Positions 1-6,746 of a stretch of DNA of 64,000 nucleotides are shown in pieces. The position numbers and the translations under genes are program-made. Under the pieces are notes generated by a model. It was not told where the DNA came from and ran no database searches. It worked only from the letters and a program-made list of their open reading frames with translations. Origin of the DNA: Verrucomicrobiota bacterium (GTDB lineage Bacteria > Verrucomicrobiota > Verrucomicrobiia > Opitutales > Opitutaceae); contig JAEWQP010000022.1 in assembly GCA_023399155.1 (NCBI GenBank), positions 372,001 to 436,000 on the forward strand. The letters are read 5' to 3'. Position 1 is the stretch's first letter; every line of letters starts with the position of its first letter.

Positions 1-960
1 ATGCGGCAGGATGTCCTGCGTGAGCACGATGCCGGAGATGCCCTGCTGGCCCGAGAGTCCGGCGGAAGCGATGGCCGCAAGGATGACGTCGTCGCGGTCA
101 CCCGGGGTGATCACGAGGGTTCCAGGCAGGAGGTAGTCGATGATTCCCTTCGGGGTCATGGCCCCGATCACCACGCGGAGGATACGCTGGTTGCGGCCGT
201 TGCCCTCGGCGTTGATCCAGCGGCCGTCGGTTTCCTCGGCGATTTGCGAGAGGTTCGGCGCGGAGAGCATGTTCTGGATCGGGAGGACGCCGAGGAGCGG
301 CACGCCGAGCTGCTTCAGGCCGCGGCCGGCGTATTCCGTCACCAGCGGGATCTTCTCCGGTTGCACCTTGTTGAGCACGGCTCCGATCACCTCGACGCCC
401 TGCTGGTCGAAGAGCGCCTTGTTCAGCGCGATCTCATCGACAGGCCGGCCGATGCCGCCCTGCGCGACGATGATGACCTTCGCACCGAGAAGTTGAGCGA
501 CCCGCGCATTCGAGTGCTCAAAGACCGCGCCCACGCCGGCATGCCCGGTGCCCTCGATCAGCGTGAAGTCCTTTTCCCAGGAAACCCGGTCGAAGGCACG
601 GCAGATCCGGTCGACGATCGCGCCGCGATGCTCGTCGGGGTTCTCCAGGTAGCGTCGCGTGAACGTGGCGTCGATCGTCACCGGGCTCATGCTCTCGATC
701 GGCACCTGCACATGGTAGATCTGGTCGAAGAGGAACGAATCCTCGTCGACCAGCATGCCCTCGACCGTCACATAGCGCTGGCCGACGGGCTTGATGAAGC
801 CGATTCGTGGATACAACGAACGCAGCACCTCGAACAGGCCGAGGCAGGTCGTCGTCTTGCCGTCGTTCATGCGCGTGGCGGCGACGAAGATGCGCTTGGT
901 CTGCGTATTGACCGGGCAGGAGAGCCGCGGCTGGCCGGCGGCAGGCATTTGCGGGATCAT
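1..960 (-). CDS. P-loop (AAA_26) / DRTGG-domain protein, detached phosphotransacetylase N-terminal half (partial)
   Basis: Translation of the reverse strand from the ATG at 960 stays open to the window edge, giving at least 320 residues with the C-terminus missing. Near residue 27 there is a dethiobiotin-synthetase-like P-loop ('RMNDGKTTTCLG'). Further on come 'IEGTGHAGVG' and 'GAVLNKVQPEKIP', as in the N-terminal domain of long Pta enzymes. From about residue 245 a DRTGG-type segment follows ('LLPGTLVITPGDRDDVILA'). In E. coli these two domains precede the catalytic domain in one 714-residue Pta and act in regulation and oligomerisation. Here they form a separate protein downstream of the catalytic gene. 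I infer an accessory or regulatory partner of Pta, but a free-standing DRTGG protein could have another role. Confidence 0.8.
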   Translation of the reverse strand, partial: MIPQMPAAGQPRLSCPVNTQTKRIFVAATRMNDGKTTTCLGLFEVLRSLYPRIGFIKPVGQRYVTVEGMLVDEDSFLFDQIYHVQVPIESMSPVTIDATFTRRYLENPDEHRGAIVDRICRAFDRVSWEKDFTLIEGTGHAGVGAVFEHSNARVAQLLGAKVIIVAQGGIGRPVDEIALNKALFDQQGVEVIGAVLNKVQPEKIPLVTEYAGRGLKQLGVPLLGVLPIQNMLSAPNLSQIAEETDGRWINAEGNGRNQRILRVVIGAMTPKGIIDYLLPGTLVITPGDRDDVILAAIASAGLSGQQGISGIVLTQDILPH

Positions 961-977
961 ATCGGAATCCTGATTTG

Positions 978-1212
978 AACCACGGAGGACACAGAGGGCA
1001 CGGAGGATGATTTCAGGAGATAACGAGGGAAACGGAGAGTGTGCTCGGGGCGGGGACCCGGCAACTTGAGATCCCTCCTGCGCATCGGGCTTTCGTGGAA
1101 GATTGCTGAACAGACGACGGTTACAGCAGCATGCAGTCGGCTAGCGTGACTTCGCCGCTGTCTTCTGTACTTCCGGCCTTGTTCCTCTGTGCCCTCTGTG
1201 TCCTCTGTGGTT
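978..1212. repeat. 235-bp MITE-like element with 29-bp terminal inverted repeats
   Basis: Positions 978-1006 and 1184-1212 are inverted copies of each other, 27 of 29 bases matching, built from 'CACAGAGGGCAC'-type units. The element fills almost the whole gap between the two phosphotransacetylase genes, 17 bases from the start of one and 18 from the stop of the other. No open reading frame or transposase is visible inside. Related 'CACAGAG..CACGGAG' sequence recurs near 11.6, 49.3, 51.2, 54.0, 55.3, 56.8 and 58.7 kb. Confidence 0.75.
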
Positions 1213-1230
1213 AACTTCCGGATTCGGCGC

Positions 1231-2259
1231 TCACGCCGTGCCGTAGAGCAGGCGGCGGTCCGTGGCCTGGCAACCCACGATCGCGGCGGCGCCTAGGATG
1301 TCGTGGGCGCTGGCGCCGCGGCTGATCTCGGCCGCGGGCTTCGAGAGTCCGGTGATGATCTGGCCGTAGCCGTTGGCGCCAGCGAGGAGGGCGACGAGCT
1401 TGGACCCGATGTTGGCGCTGTTGAGGTCGGGAAAGACAAGCACGTTGGCCTGGCCGGCCACGGGCCCGCTGATGTTTTTTGCGATCGCGGTGGCCGGGTC
1501 CAGCGCGGCGTCGACCTGCATCTCGCCGTCGATCTCCATCGGCGCGCTAAGCAGGCGCGCCTTTTCGCGGGCCAGCGCCGTCGCCTCGCGCATGCGCGCG
1601 ATCGAGGAATGGGCCGAGGAACTCTTGGTCGAGAAGCTCAGCATCGCGACGCGCGGAAGGGTGTTGGTGAGATGATGGGCGAGCGTGGCCGTGGTGACGG
1701 CGATGTCGGCAAGCTGCTCGACATTCGGCTCCGGGAGCACGCCGCAGTCGGCGAGGAAGAGCACACCGTCGATGCCGACGTTGCGCGCCTCCATGTCCAG
1801 GACCAGCAACGACGATGCGGTCTTCACGCCCGTCTGCTTCGGGATGATCTGGAAGAGCGGGCGTAGCGCGCTCGACGCGGTGGCGGTGGCGCCGGAGACG
1901 ATCGCATCGACCTGGGCGTTGGCCAGCATCATCGTCGCGAAGTAGCTGTGAGTCGCCACGAGGGCGCGTGCTTCGTCGCGACTCACCTTGCCTTGGCGCA
2001 GGTGCTCGAAATCGCTGGTGAACTGGTCGAGTTCCTCGCTGCGCTCCGGCTCGACCAGCCGCATGCCGTCCAGGACGATATCGAGGCGGCGCGCCATGGA
2101 TTTGATCTGCGCGCGGTCGCCCAGGAGCACCGGCACGCCCATGCGCCGGGTCGTGATCTGGCGCGCGGCTTGGAGAATGCGCGGATCCGCACCTTCCGGG
2201 AAAACGAAGCGCTTCGGGTGGCGCTGGAGTTTCCCAATGAGGTTTTGGATCAAGGACAT
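1231..2259 (-). CDS. pta: phosphate acetyltransferase, catalytic-domain-only form
   Basis: The 342-residue protein is a complete PTA_PTB domain, which interconverts acetyl-CoA plus phosphate and acetyl phosphate plus CoA in the cytosol. Diagnostic stretches are 'FVFPEGADPRIL' at the N-terminus, 'DAIVSGATATASSALRP' mid-protein and 'FPDLNSANIGSKL' near the C-terminus. The length matches short Pta enzymes such as that of Bacillus (about 323 residues), not the long 700-residue type. I chose the ATG at 2259 because 'MSLIQNLIGKL' is a typical Pta start; ATG 2271 and an upstream extension to 2361 are possible but look non-coding. The detached DRTGG protein lies directly downstream on the same strand. 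No ackA is visible in the window. Confidence 0.93.
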   Translation of the reverse strand: MSLIQNLIGKLQRHPKRFVFPEGADPRILQAARQITTRRMGVPVLLGDRAQIKSMARRLDIVLDGMRLVEPERSEELDQFTSDFEHLRQGKVSRDEARALVATHSYFATMMLANAQVDAIVSGATATASSALRPLFQIIPKQTGVKTASSLLVLDMEARNVGIDGVLFLADCGVLPEPNVEQLADIAVTTATLAHHLTNTLPRVAMLSFSTKSSSAHSSIARMREATALAREKARLLSAPMEIDGEMQVDAALDPATAIAKNISGPVAGQANVLVFPDLNSANIGSKLVALLAGANGYGQIITGLSKPAAEISRGASAHDILGAAAIVGCQATDRRLLYGTA

Positions 2260-2373
2260 GGGGGGCAGCATGCTTTTGCCCGGCGGAAGCGTCAACGCGA
2301 CACCGTGAAACGATCGGTCGCACAATGCTACACCGTCACATCCATCCGCGCTCGCCTCCACGTCGTCGGAACG

Positions 2374-2412
2374 CTCCGCACAATGTCAATCATTCATTGA
2401 CATTGTGCGGAG
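2374..2412. repeat. palindrome with 17-bp perfect arms (GCACAATGTCAAT core)
   Basis: Left arm 2374-2390 and right arm 2396-2412 are perfectly complementary around a 5-base loop. The 13-base core GCACAATGTCAAT and its inverse are shared exactly with the palindrome at 41074-41118. A similar downstream flank ('GGGCGGGCAACG' here, 'GGGTGGCAACG' there) also matches. It lies in the gap between the divergent pta and murJ genes. It could be an operator, a small RNA hairpin or a REP-type repeat. The shared flank favours a dispersed repeat. Confidence 0.7.
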
Positions 2413-2608
2413 AGCCGCGGGCGGGCAACGACGCGCTCTGCGGAGGACGGTGCCCGCCGCGTGGTCTGTCTGGCGGCGCTAGCCCCGGGGCGGTCCGCTG
2501 CGACAGCGCAGGGGAAAGCGGGCGGTCCTCTGTTTGCTCCGGCGAAAGCGCCTGCCCTCCCGCAAAGGACTTGTGCCACGCCGCGTTCGGTTCGGAGACT
2601 GGCCCGGC

Positions 2609-4213
2609 GTGTCAAAAAGCCTGAAGAACATCAGCATCGTGGCCACGGCGACGGTCATCTCGCGGGTGTTGGGGCTGGTGCGCGAGATCGTGATCGCGGC
2701 GTATTTCGGCACCTCGGCGCTGAACTCGGCGTTCGTCTCCGCCTTCACGCTGCCCAATCTGTTTCGCCGGCTGCTGGGCGAGGGCGCGTTGACTGCAGCG
2801 TTTGTCCCGACAATGAGCGAGGAGCTGGAGCGGAGCCGGCGAGAGGGGGCCTTTGCCCTGCTGAGCAAGGTCTCGAGCCGGCTCGCCATCCTGACCGCGG
2901 TGATCGTCGCGCTCGGGATGCTTCTCTTTGCCAACGCGGAGCACATGCTGGCCGCACTGGCGCGGACGGGCATGAGCACCGACACCGCGGAACGCCTGCT
3001 GCTCGGCGCCGACCTCGCGGTGATACTCTTTCCCTACATGGTGTTTGTCTGCCTCGCCGCCGGTTTCAGCGCGGCCTGCCAGATATTCGGCCGGTTCACC
3101 GAGCCTGCGCTTTCGCCGATCTGGCTCAACCTCGCGATCATCGGCGCACTCGTGCTCGGCGGCACCCTGGATCTGGTGCCGCGCCAGCACATGCACCTTC
3201 TGTGCTCGGGGGTGCTTGTCGGTGGCTTTCTCCAGATGGTCGTGCCGGCCGGCGTGCTCGTGCGCCTCGGATGGCGGCCGCGTTTTGACCTGCGGGGCGA
3301 CGCAAGGGTGAACGAGATCGCGCGGCTCATGGGGCCGACGGTGATCGGATCGGCGATCTACCTGATCAACATCGCCGTGCAGCGCGTGATCGGACTGTCC
3401 CTCAACGACAATGCCGCGTCCGTGCTCAACCTCGCGAACCGCGTGATGGAGCTGCCGATCGGCGTCTTTGCCGCGGCGATTGCGACCGTGGTTTTTCCGC
3501 TCATCGCGCGGCACGCGGCACGCGGCGATCTGGCCGCCCTCGGCACGGACTATCACAAGGGCATGCGACTCGTGTTGCTGTTGAACATACCCGCGGCCGC
3601 GGGACTCGCCCTGCTGAGCGAGCCGATCACGCGTCTGCTCTTCCAGCGGGGAGCGTTCCAGGAATCGGATACGCTGCTGATGACGCCGATCCTGGCGATC
3701 TATGCGGCCGGGCTTCCGTTCCTCTCCTTCACCAGCCTCGCCCTGCGCGGTTTCTACGCGTTGAAGGATACCCGGACGCCGGTGCGCGCGGCCGCGCTGA
3801 GTTTCGTCGTCAACCTCGTGCTGAGCCTCCTGGCCATGCGTGCGGAATCAACGGCAGGACTCGCCGCCGCCAGCAACCTGGCCGTCGTCGCCCAGGCGGT
3901 GTTCCTCCAGCTGAGCCTCGCGCGAAAAGCCGCCGGCTTGAGCTTCGCCCCGATCATGGGCAGCGTCGCGAAGATGCTGGTTGCGACCGTCCTGATGAGC
4001 GCATGCGTGTGGCTCGGGGCGCGCGGGCTCGCACTCGCCACACCGGCGGGCAAGGCGCGCGACCTCGTGCAGCTGCTCGTGCTGATCCCGGCGGCCTGCG
4101 CCGTCTATGCGGGACTGCTCTGGGCCCTGCGCATCGAGGGCCGCGAGGACGTGCGGGCGCTGGTCTTGGGCCGGCTGAGGCGAAATCGCGGGGTCACAGG
4201 CCCCGCCGCGTGA
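2609..4213 (+). CDS. murJ: lipid II flippase MurJ
   Basis: This 534-residue integral membrane protein of the MOP/MviN family flips undecaprenyl-linked peptidoglycan precursor (lipid II) across the inner membrane. The N-terminal 'SRVLGLVREIVIAAYFG' and 'FRRLLGEGALTAAFVP' are hallmark MurJ sequences, and hydrophobic segments continue to the C-terminus, consistent with 14 helices. I place the start at GTG 2609 ('VSKSLKNISIVATATVISR'), with GGAG 11 bases upstream. The longer frame from 2534 adds an arginine-rich leader that is unlikely to be real. The next gene starts 10 bases after the stop, suggesting co-transcription. Confidence 0.94.
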   Translation: MSKSLKNISIVATATVISRVLGLVREIVIAAYFGTSALNSAFVSAFTLPNLFRRLLGEGALTAAFVPTMSEELERSRREGAFALLSKVSSRLAILTAVIVALGMLLFANAEHMLAALARTGMSTDTAERLLLGADLAVILFPYMVFVCLAAGFSAACQIFGRFTEPALSPIWLNLAIIGALVLGGTLDLVPRQHMHLLCSGVLVGGFLQMVVPAGVLVRLGWRPRFDLRGDARVNEIARLMGPTVIGSAIYLINIAVQRVIGLSLNDNAASVLNLANRVMELPIGVFAAAIATVVFPLIARHAARGDLAALGTDYHKGMRLVLLLNIPAAAGLALLSEPITRLLFQRGAFQESDTLLMTPILAIYAAGLPFLSFTSLALRGFYALKDTRTPVRAAALSFVVNLVLSLLAMRAESTAGLAAASNLAVVAQAVFLQLSLARKAAGLSFAPIMGSVAKMLVATVLMSACVWLGARGLALATPAGKARDLVQLLVLIPAACAVYAGLLWALRIEGREDVRALVLGRLRRNRGVTGPAA

Positions 4214-4223
4214 GTCCCGATCG

Positions 4224-5198
4224 ATGAAGCGACTTCCGATCGACTGGTTCATGGGCGGAATGGTCGCCGCGGTCGTGTTCGCCTGGTTGTTTCCCGAGCC
4301 GGGCGCCTCGGGGGGCTGGCTGTATCCGGAATTCACGACGAAGGCCGGCGTGGCCCTCATCTTTTTTCTTCACGGGGCGGGCCTCTCGTTCGCCGCGCTG
4401 AAGTCCGGCGCGCTGCGCTGGCGGCTGCACGCGGTGGTGCAGGCGACCACCTTCGTGGTGTTTCCGGTGCTCGGCTTGATTGCCTTCGTCGGCCTGGAAG
4501 GGCGCATCGATCCCAACCTTCGCCTCGGCGTGTTCTTCCTGTGCGCCCTGCCATCCACGGTATCCTCGTCGGTCGCCATGACTGCGGCCGCACATGGCAA
4601 TGTCGCGGCCGCGGTCTTCAATGCCACGCTCTCCAACCTCATCGGCGTATTCATCACGCCACTCTGGATCGGCGCCGTGCTGAGTGTGAGCGGCGAGGGC
4701 CTGCCGATCGGCCCGGTGATCCTCGACCTCGTGCGCTGGCTGGTCGTGCCCCTGGCCCTCGGCCAGCTTTGCCGCCCGGCGATCGGTTCCTGGATCCTGC
4801 GGCACAAGGCCGGCGTGCACGTCGTCGACCGGCTGACCATCCTGCTGCTCGTCTACACTTCGTTCTGCGAGTCGTTCCGCAACAATGTCTGGTCCGGGCA
4901 TGGAGCGGGAACTATCCTCGGCGTGGTGGCCGGGTCGGGCGCACTCTTCGTGCTGGTGATGGTGTTTGCCTCGTGGGTGTCGCGACAGCTCGGCTTCCCC
5001 AAGGCGGACGTCATCGCCGCGATGTTCTGCGGCTCGAAGAAGACCCTGGCCTCGGGGGTGCCGATGGCGAAGCTCATGTTCGGCTCGGCGCCGGGGGTGG
5101 GGATGATCCTGCTCCCGATCATGATCTATCATCAACTGCAGCTCATCGCTTGCGGGCTGCTCGTGAATGCGTGGAATCGCAGGACCGATGCCAAGTAA
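4224..5198 (+). CDS. SBF-like bile acid:sodium symporter family transporter (YfeH type)
   Basis: A 324-residue protein with about nine to ten hydrophobic segments. The N-terminal region ('ALIFFLHGAGLSFAALKSG', 'WRLHAVVQATTFVVFPVLG') closely resembles E. coli YfeH and the SBF-like (formerly DUF4137) branch of the bile acid:sodium symporter superfamily. Later stretches 'PSTVSSSVAMTAAAHGN' and 'FCGSKKTLASGVPMAK' match the two crossover motifs expected in this fold. It is probably a sodium-coupled organic-anion transporter of the inner membrane; the substrate cannot be read from sequence. It overlaps the following oxidase gene by 11 bases. Co-transcription with a glycolate/lactate oxidase makes a small carboxylate a reasonable guess only. 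Confidence 0.87.
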   Translation: MKRLPIDWFMGGMVAAVVFAWLFPEPGASGGWLYPEFTTKAGVALIFFLHGAGLSFAALKSGALRWRLHAVVQATTFVVFPVLGLIAFVGLEGRIDPNLRLGVFFLCALPSTVSSSVAMTAAAHGNVAAAVFNATLSNLIGVFITPLWIGAVLSVSGEGLPIGPVILDLVRWLVVPLALGQLCRPAIGSWILRHKAGVHVVDRLTILLLVYTSFCESFRNNVWSGHGAGTILGVVAGSGALFVLVMVFASWVSRQLGFPKADVIAAMFCGSKKTLASGVPMAKLMFGSAPGVGMILLPIMIYHQLQLIACGLLVNAWNRRTDAK

Positions 5199-6720
5199 AC
5201 CGCGCCAGTCCGTCGTGCAGGTGGAACCCGACCTCCGGGTGGGTTTGCCCGTTCCCGCGGGCGAGAACAAGCGCGCCCGGAGGTCGCGCTCCACCTCTGC
5301 AAATGCCACGGCCGCGCTGCGCCGTGCGCTCGGCTCGCGGGTGCGCACGGATGAGGAATCGCGGTTCGCCGCCTCGTTCGATGGCAGCAAGCTCTCTTTT
5401 CTTCCGGAGGCCGTGGTCGCGGTGCGCAGGGAGCGAGACATCGCGACGGTTCTCGCGCTCGCCAACAAGCACCGCGTCCCGGTGACTGTGCGCGGCGGCG
5501 GGACATCACTGACGGGATCCGGCTCGCCAGTTCGCGGAGGCTGGGTGCTCGACGTCACGGCCCTCGACCGGATCGTGATCCACGAGCGCGAGGGCATGGC
5601 CGAGGTCGGCGTCGGGGCGAAGATCACGGCCATCCAGCAGGCGGCTGAGGCTGCGGGTTGGTATTACCCGCCGGATCCGTCGTCGCGCGATCACAGCACG
5701 ATCGGGGGCAACATCGCCTGCAATGCCGGCGGCATGCACGGCGCAAAGTATGGCGTCACGCGCGACTTCGTCCTCGCGCTCGGCGGTTTCCTGCCGACGG
5801 GCGAGCGCGTGCAGTGGGGCGGCCGGTTCAAGAAGTTCGCCTGTGGATACAACCTGCGCGACCTCTGGATTGGCAGTGAGGGCACGCTGGGCGTGGTCAC
5901 ATCGGCCGTGCTCAAGCTCGTCCCCAAGCCCGAAGCCAAATGGACGCTCGTGGCCGCCTTTGCCGACGAGGCGCGGGCGCTCGCAGCCGTGCAGGCCCTC
6001 ATCGGCCGCCGGCTGCTGCCGTCGATTCTTGAGTTCCTCGACCGGCACAGCGTGCAGTGCGCGGAGCGCGCCACCGGGCGTTCTCTTTTTCCGGAGCAAC
6101 GCGGCAAACCGCTCCTGCTTGTCGAGATCGACGGAACCTTGGGCGAGGTCGCGGCGCGTCAGCGCGACGTGCTCGCCTGGGCGGCTGAGCACGCGGTGGC
6201 GTCGGCCGAGGCGCGCACCGCCGAGGAGGCGGAGCGGCTCTGGGAGGTGCGCCGCAAATGCTCGGGAGCGATGTTCGAGCTTGGCGACGCGAAGCTGAAC
6301 GAGGACGTCGTCGTGCCGCTTTTCAGCCAGGTCGAGTTTGCGGGATTCCTCGACGCCCTGCAGCGCCGCTCACGTCTGCCGATCGCGACGTTCGGTCACG
6401 CGGGCGACGGGAATTTTCACGTCAACATCATGTACCACCGCGACAACGCCGCGGAGGCGAGGCGCGCCGAGAAGGCCGTGCATGCGCTGATGCGCAAGGT
6501 CGTGGCGCTGGGCGGCACGATCACGGGCGAGCACGGTATCGGACTCGCCAAGACGCCGTTCCTGCGCATCGACCGCTCCGAAGCGGAGGTGCGGGCGATG
6601 CTCGCGGTCAAGCGCGCGCTTGACCCGAACGGCATCATGAACCCGGGCAAGATCTTCGATGTATTCGAAGTCTGGAAACACCGGCCGCTGAAGATCAGGC
6701 TGCCGTGGGACCATCGGTAA
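5188..6720 (+). CDS. FAD-linked glycolate/D-lactate oxidase (GlcD-like)
   Basis: The 510-residue protein has an FAD_binding_4 (PCMH-type) domain with 'VRGGGTSLTGSGSPV' and 'DHSTIGGNIACNAGGMHG', followed by an FAD-oxidase_C domain with 'FGHAGDGNFHVNI' and the C-terminal 'GEHGIG' and 'DPNGIMNPGKIF'. These enzymes oxidise glycolate, D-lactate or related 2-hydroxy acids. Glycolate oxidase normally also needs GlcE and GlcF, which are not present, so a single-subunit D-lactate or 2-hydroxyglutarate type enzyme is equally possible. The ATG at 5188 overlaps the upstream transporter gene. Oddly, codons for about residues 11-37 are a palindromic repeat (5219-5296), giving an arginine-rich N-terminal insert before the conserved domain. 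Confidence 0.9.
   Translation: MPSKPRQSVVQVEPDLRVGLPVPAGENKRARRSRSTSANATAALRRALGSRVRTDEESRFAASFDGSKLSFLPEAVVAVRRERDIATVLALANKHRVPVTVRGGGTSLTGSGSPVRGGWVLDVTALDRIVIHEREGMAEVGVGAKITAIQQAAEAAGWYYPPDPSSRDHSTIGGNIACNAGGMHGAKYGVTRDFVLALGGFLPTGERVQWGGRFKKFACGYNLRDLWIGSEGTLGVVTSAVLKLVPKPEAKWTLVAAFADEARALAAVQALIGRRLLPSILEFLDRHSVQCAERATGRSLFPEQRGKPLLLVEIDGTLGEVAARQRDVLAWAAEHAVASAEARTAEEAERLWEVRRKCSGAMFELGDAKLNEDVVVPLFSQVEFAGFLDALQRRSRLPIATFGHAGDGNFHVNIMYHRDNAAEARRAEKAVHALMRKVVALGGTITGEHGIGLAKTPFLRIDRSEAEVRAMLAVKRALDPNGIMNPGKIFDVFEVWKHRPLKIRLPWDHR
5219..5296. repeat. in-frame palindromic repeat inside the glcD-like gene
   Basis: Positions 5219-5243 and 5272-5296 are inverted copies ('AGGTGGAACCCGACCTCCGGG' class), separated by 28 bases. 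The repeat lies wholly within the N-terminal coding region and leaves the frame open. A further half-copy ('GGTGGAACGCGACCCCCGG') lies outside genes near 29145. It resembles in concept the Rickettsia palindromic elements that insert in frame into protein genes. Confidence 0.75.
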
Positions 6721-6746
6721 GCGGGCCGCCCTCGTGCCGTCCAGCG

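Noticed and set aside
2461..3288. Alternative forward frame over the murJ start
   Set aside because: Arginine/alanine-rich shadow product without membrane helices or motifs; murJ is clearly coding in the other frame.
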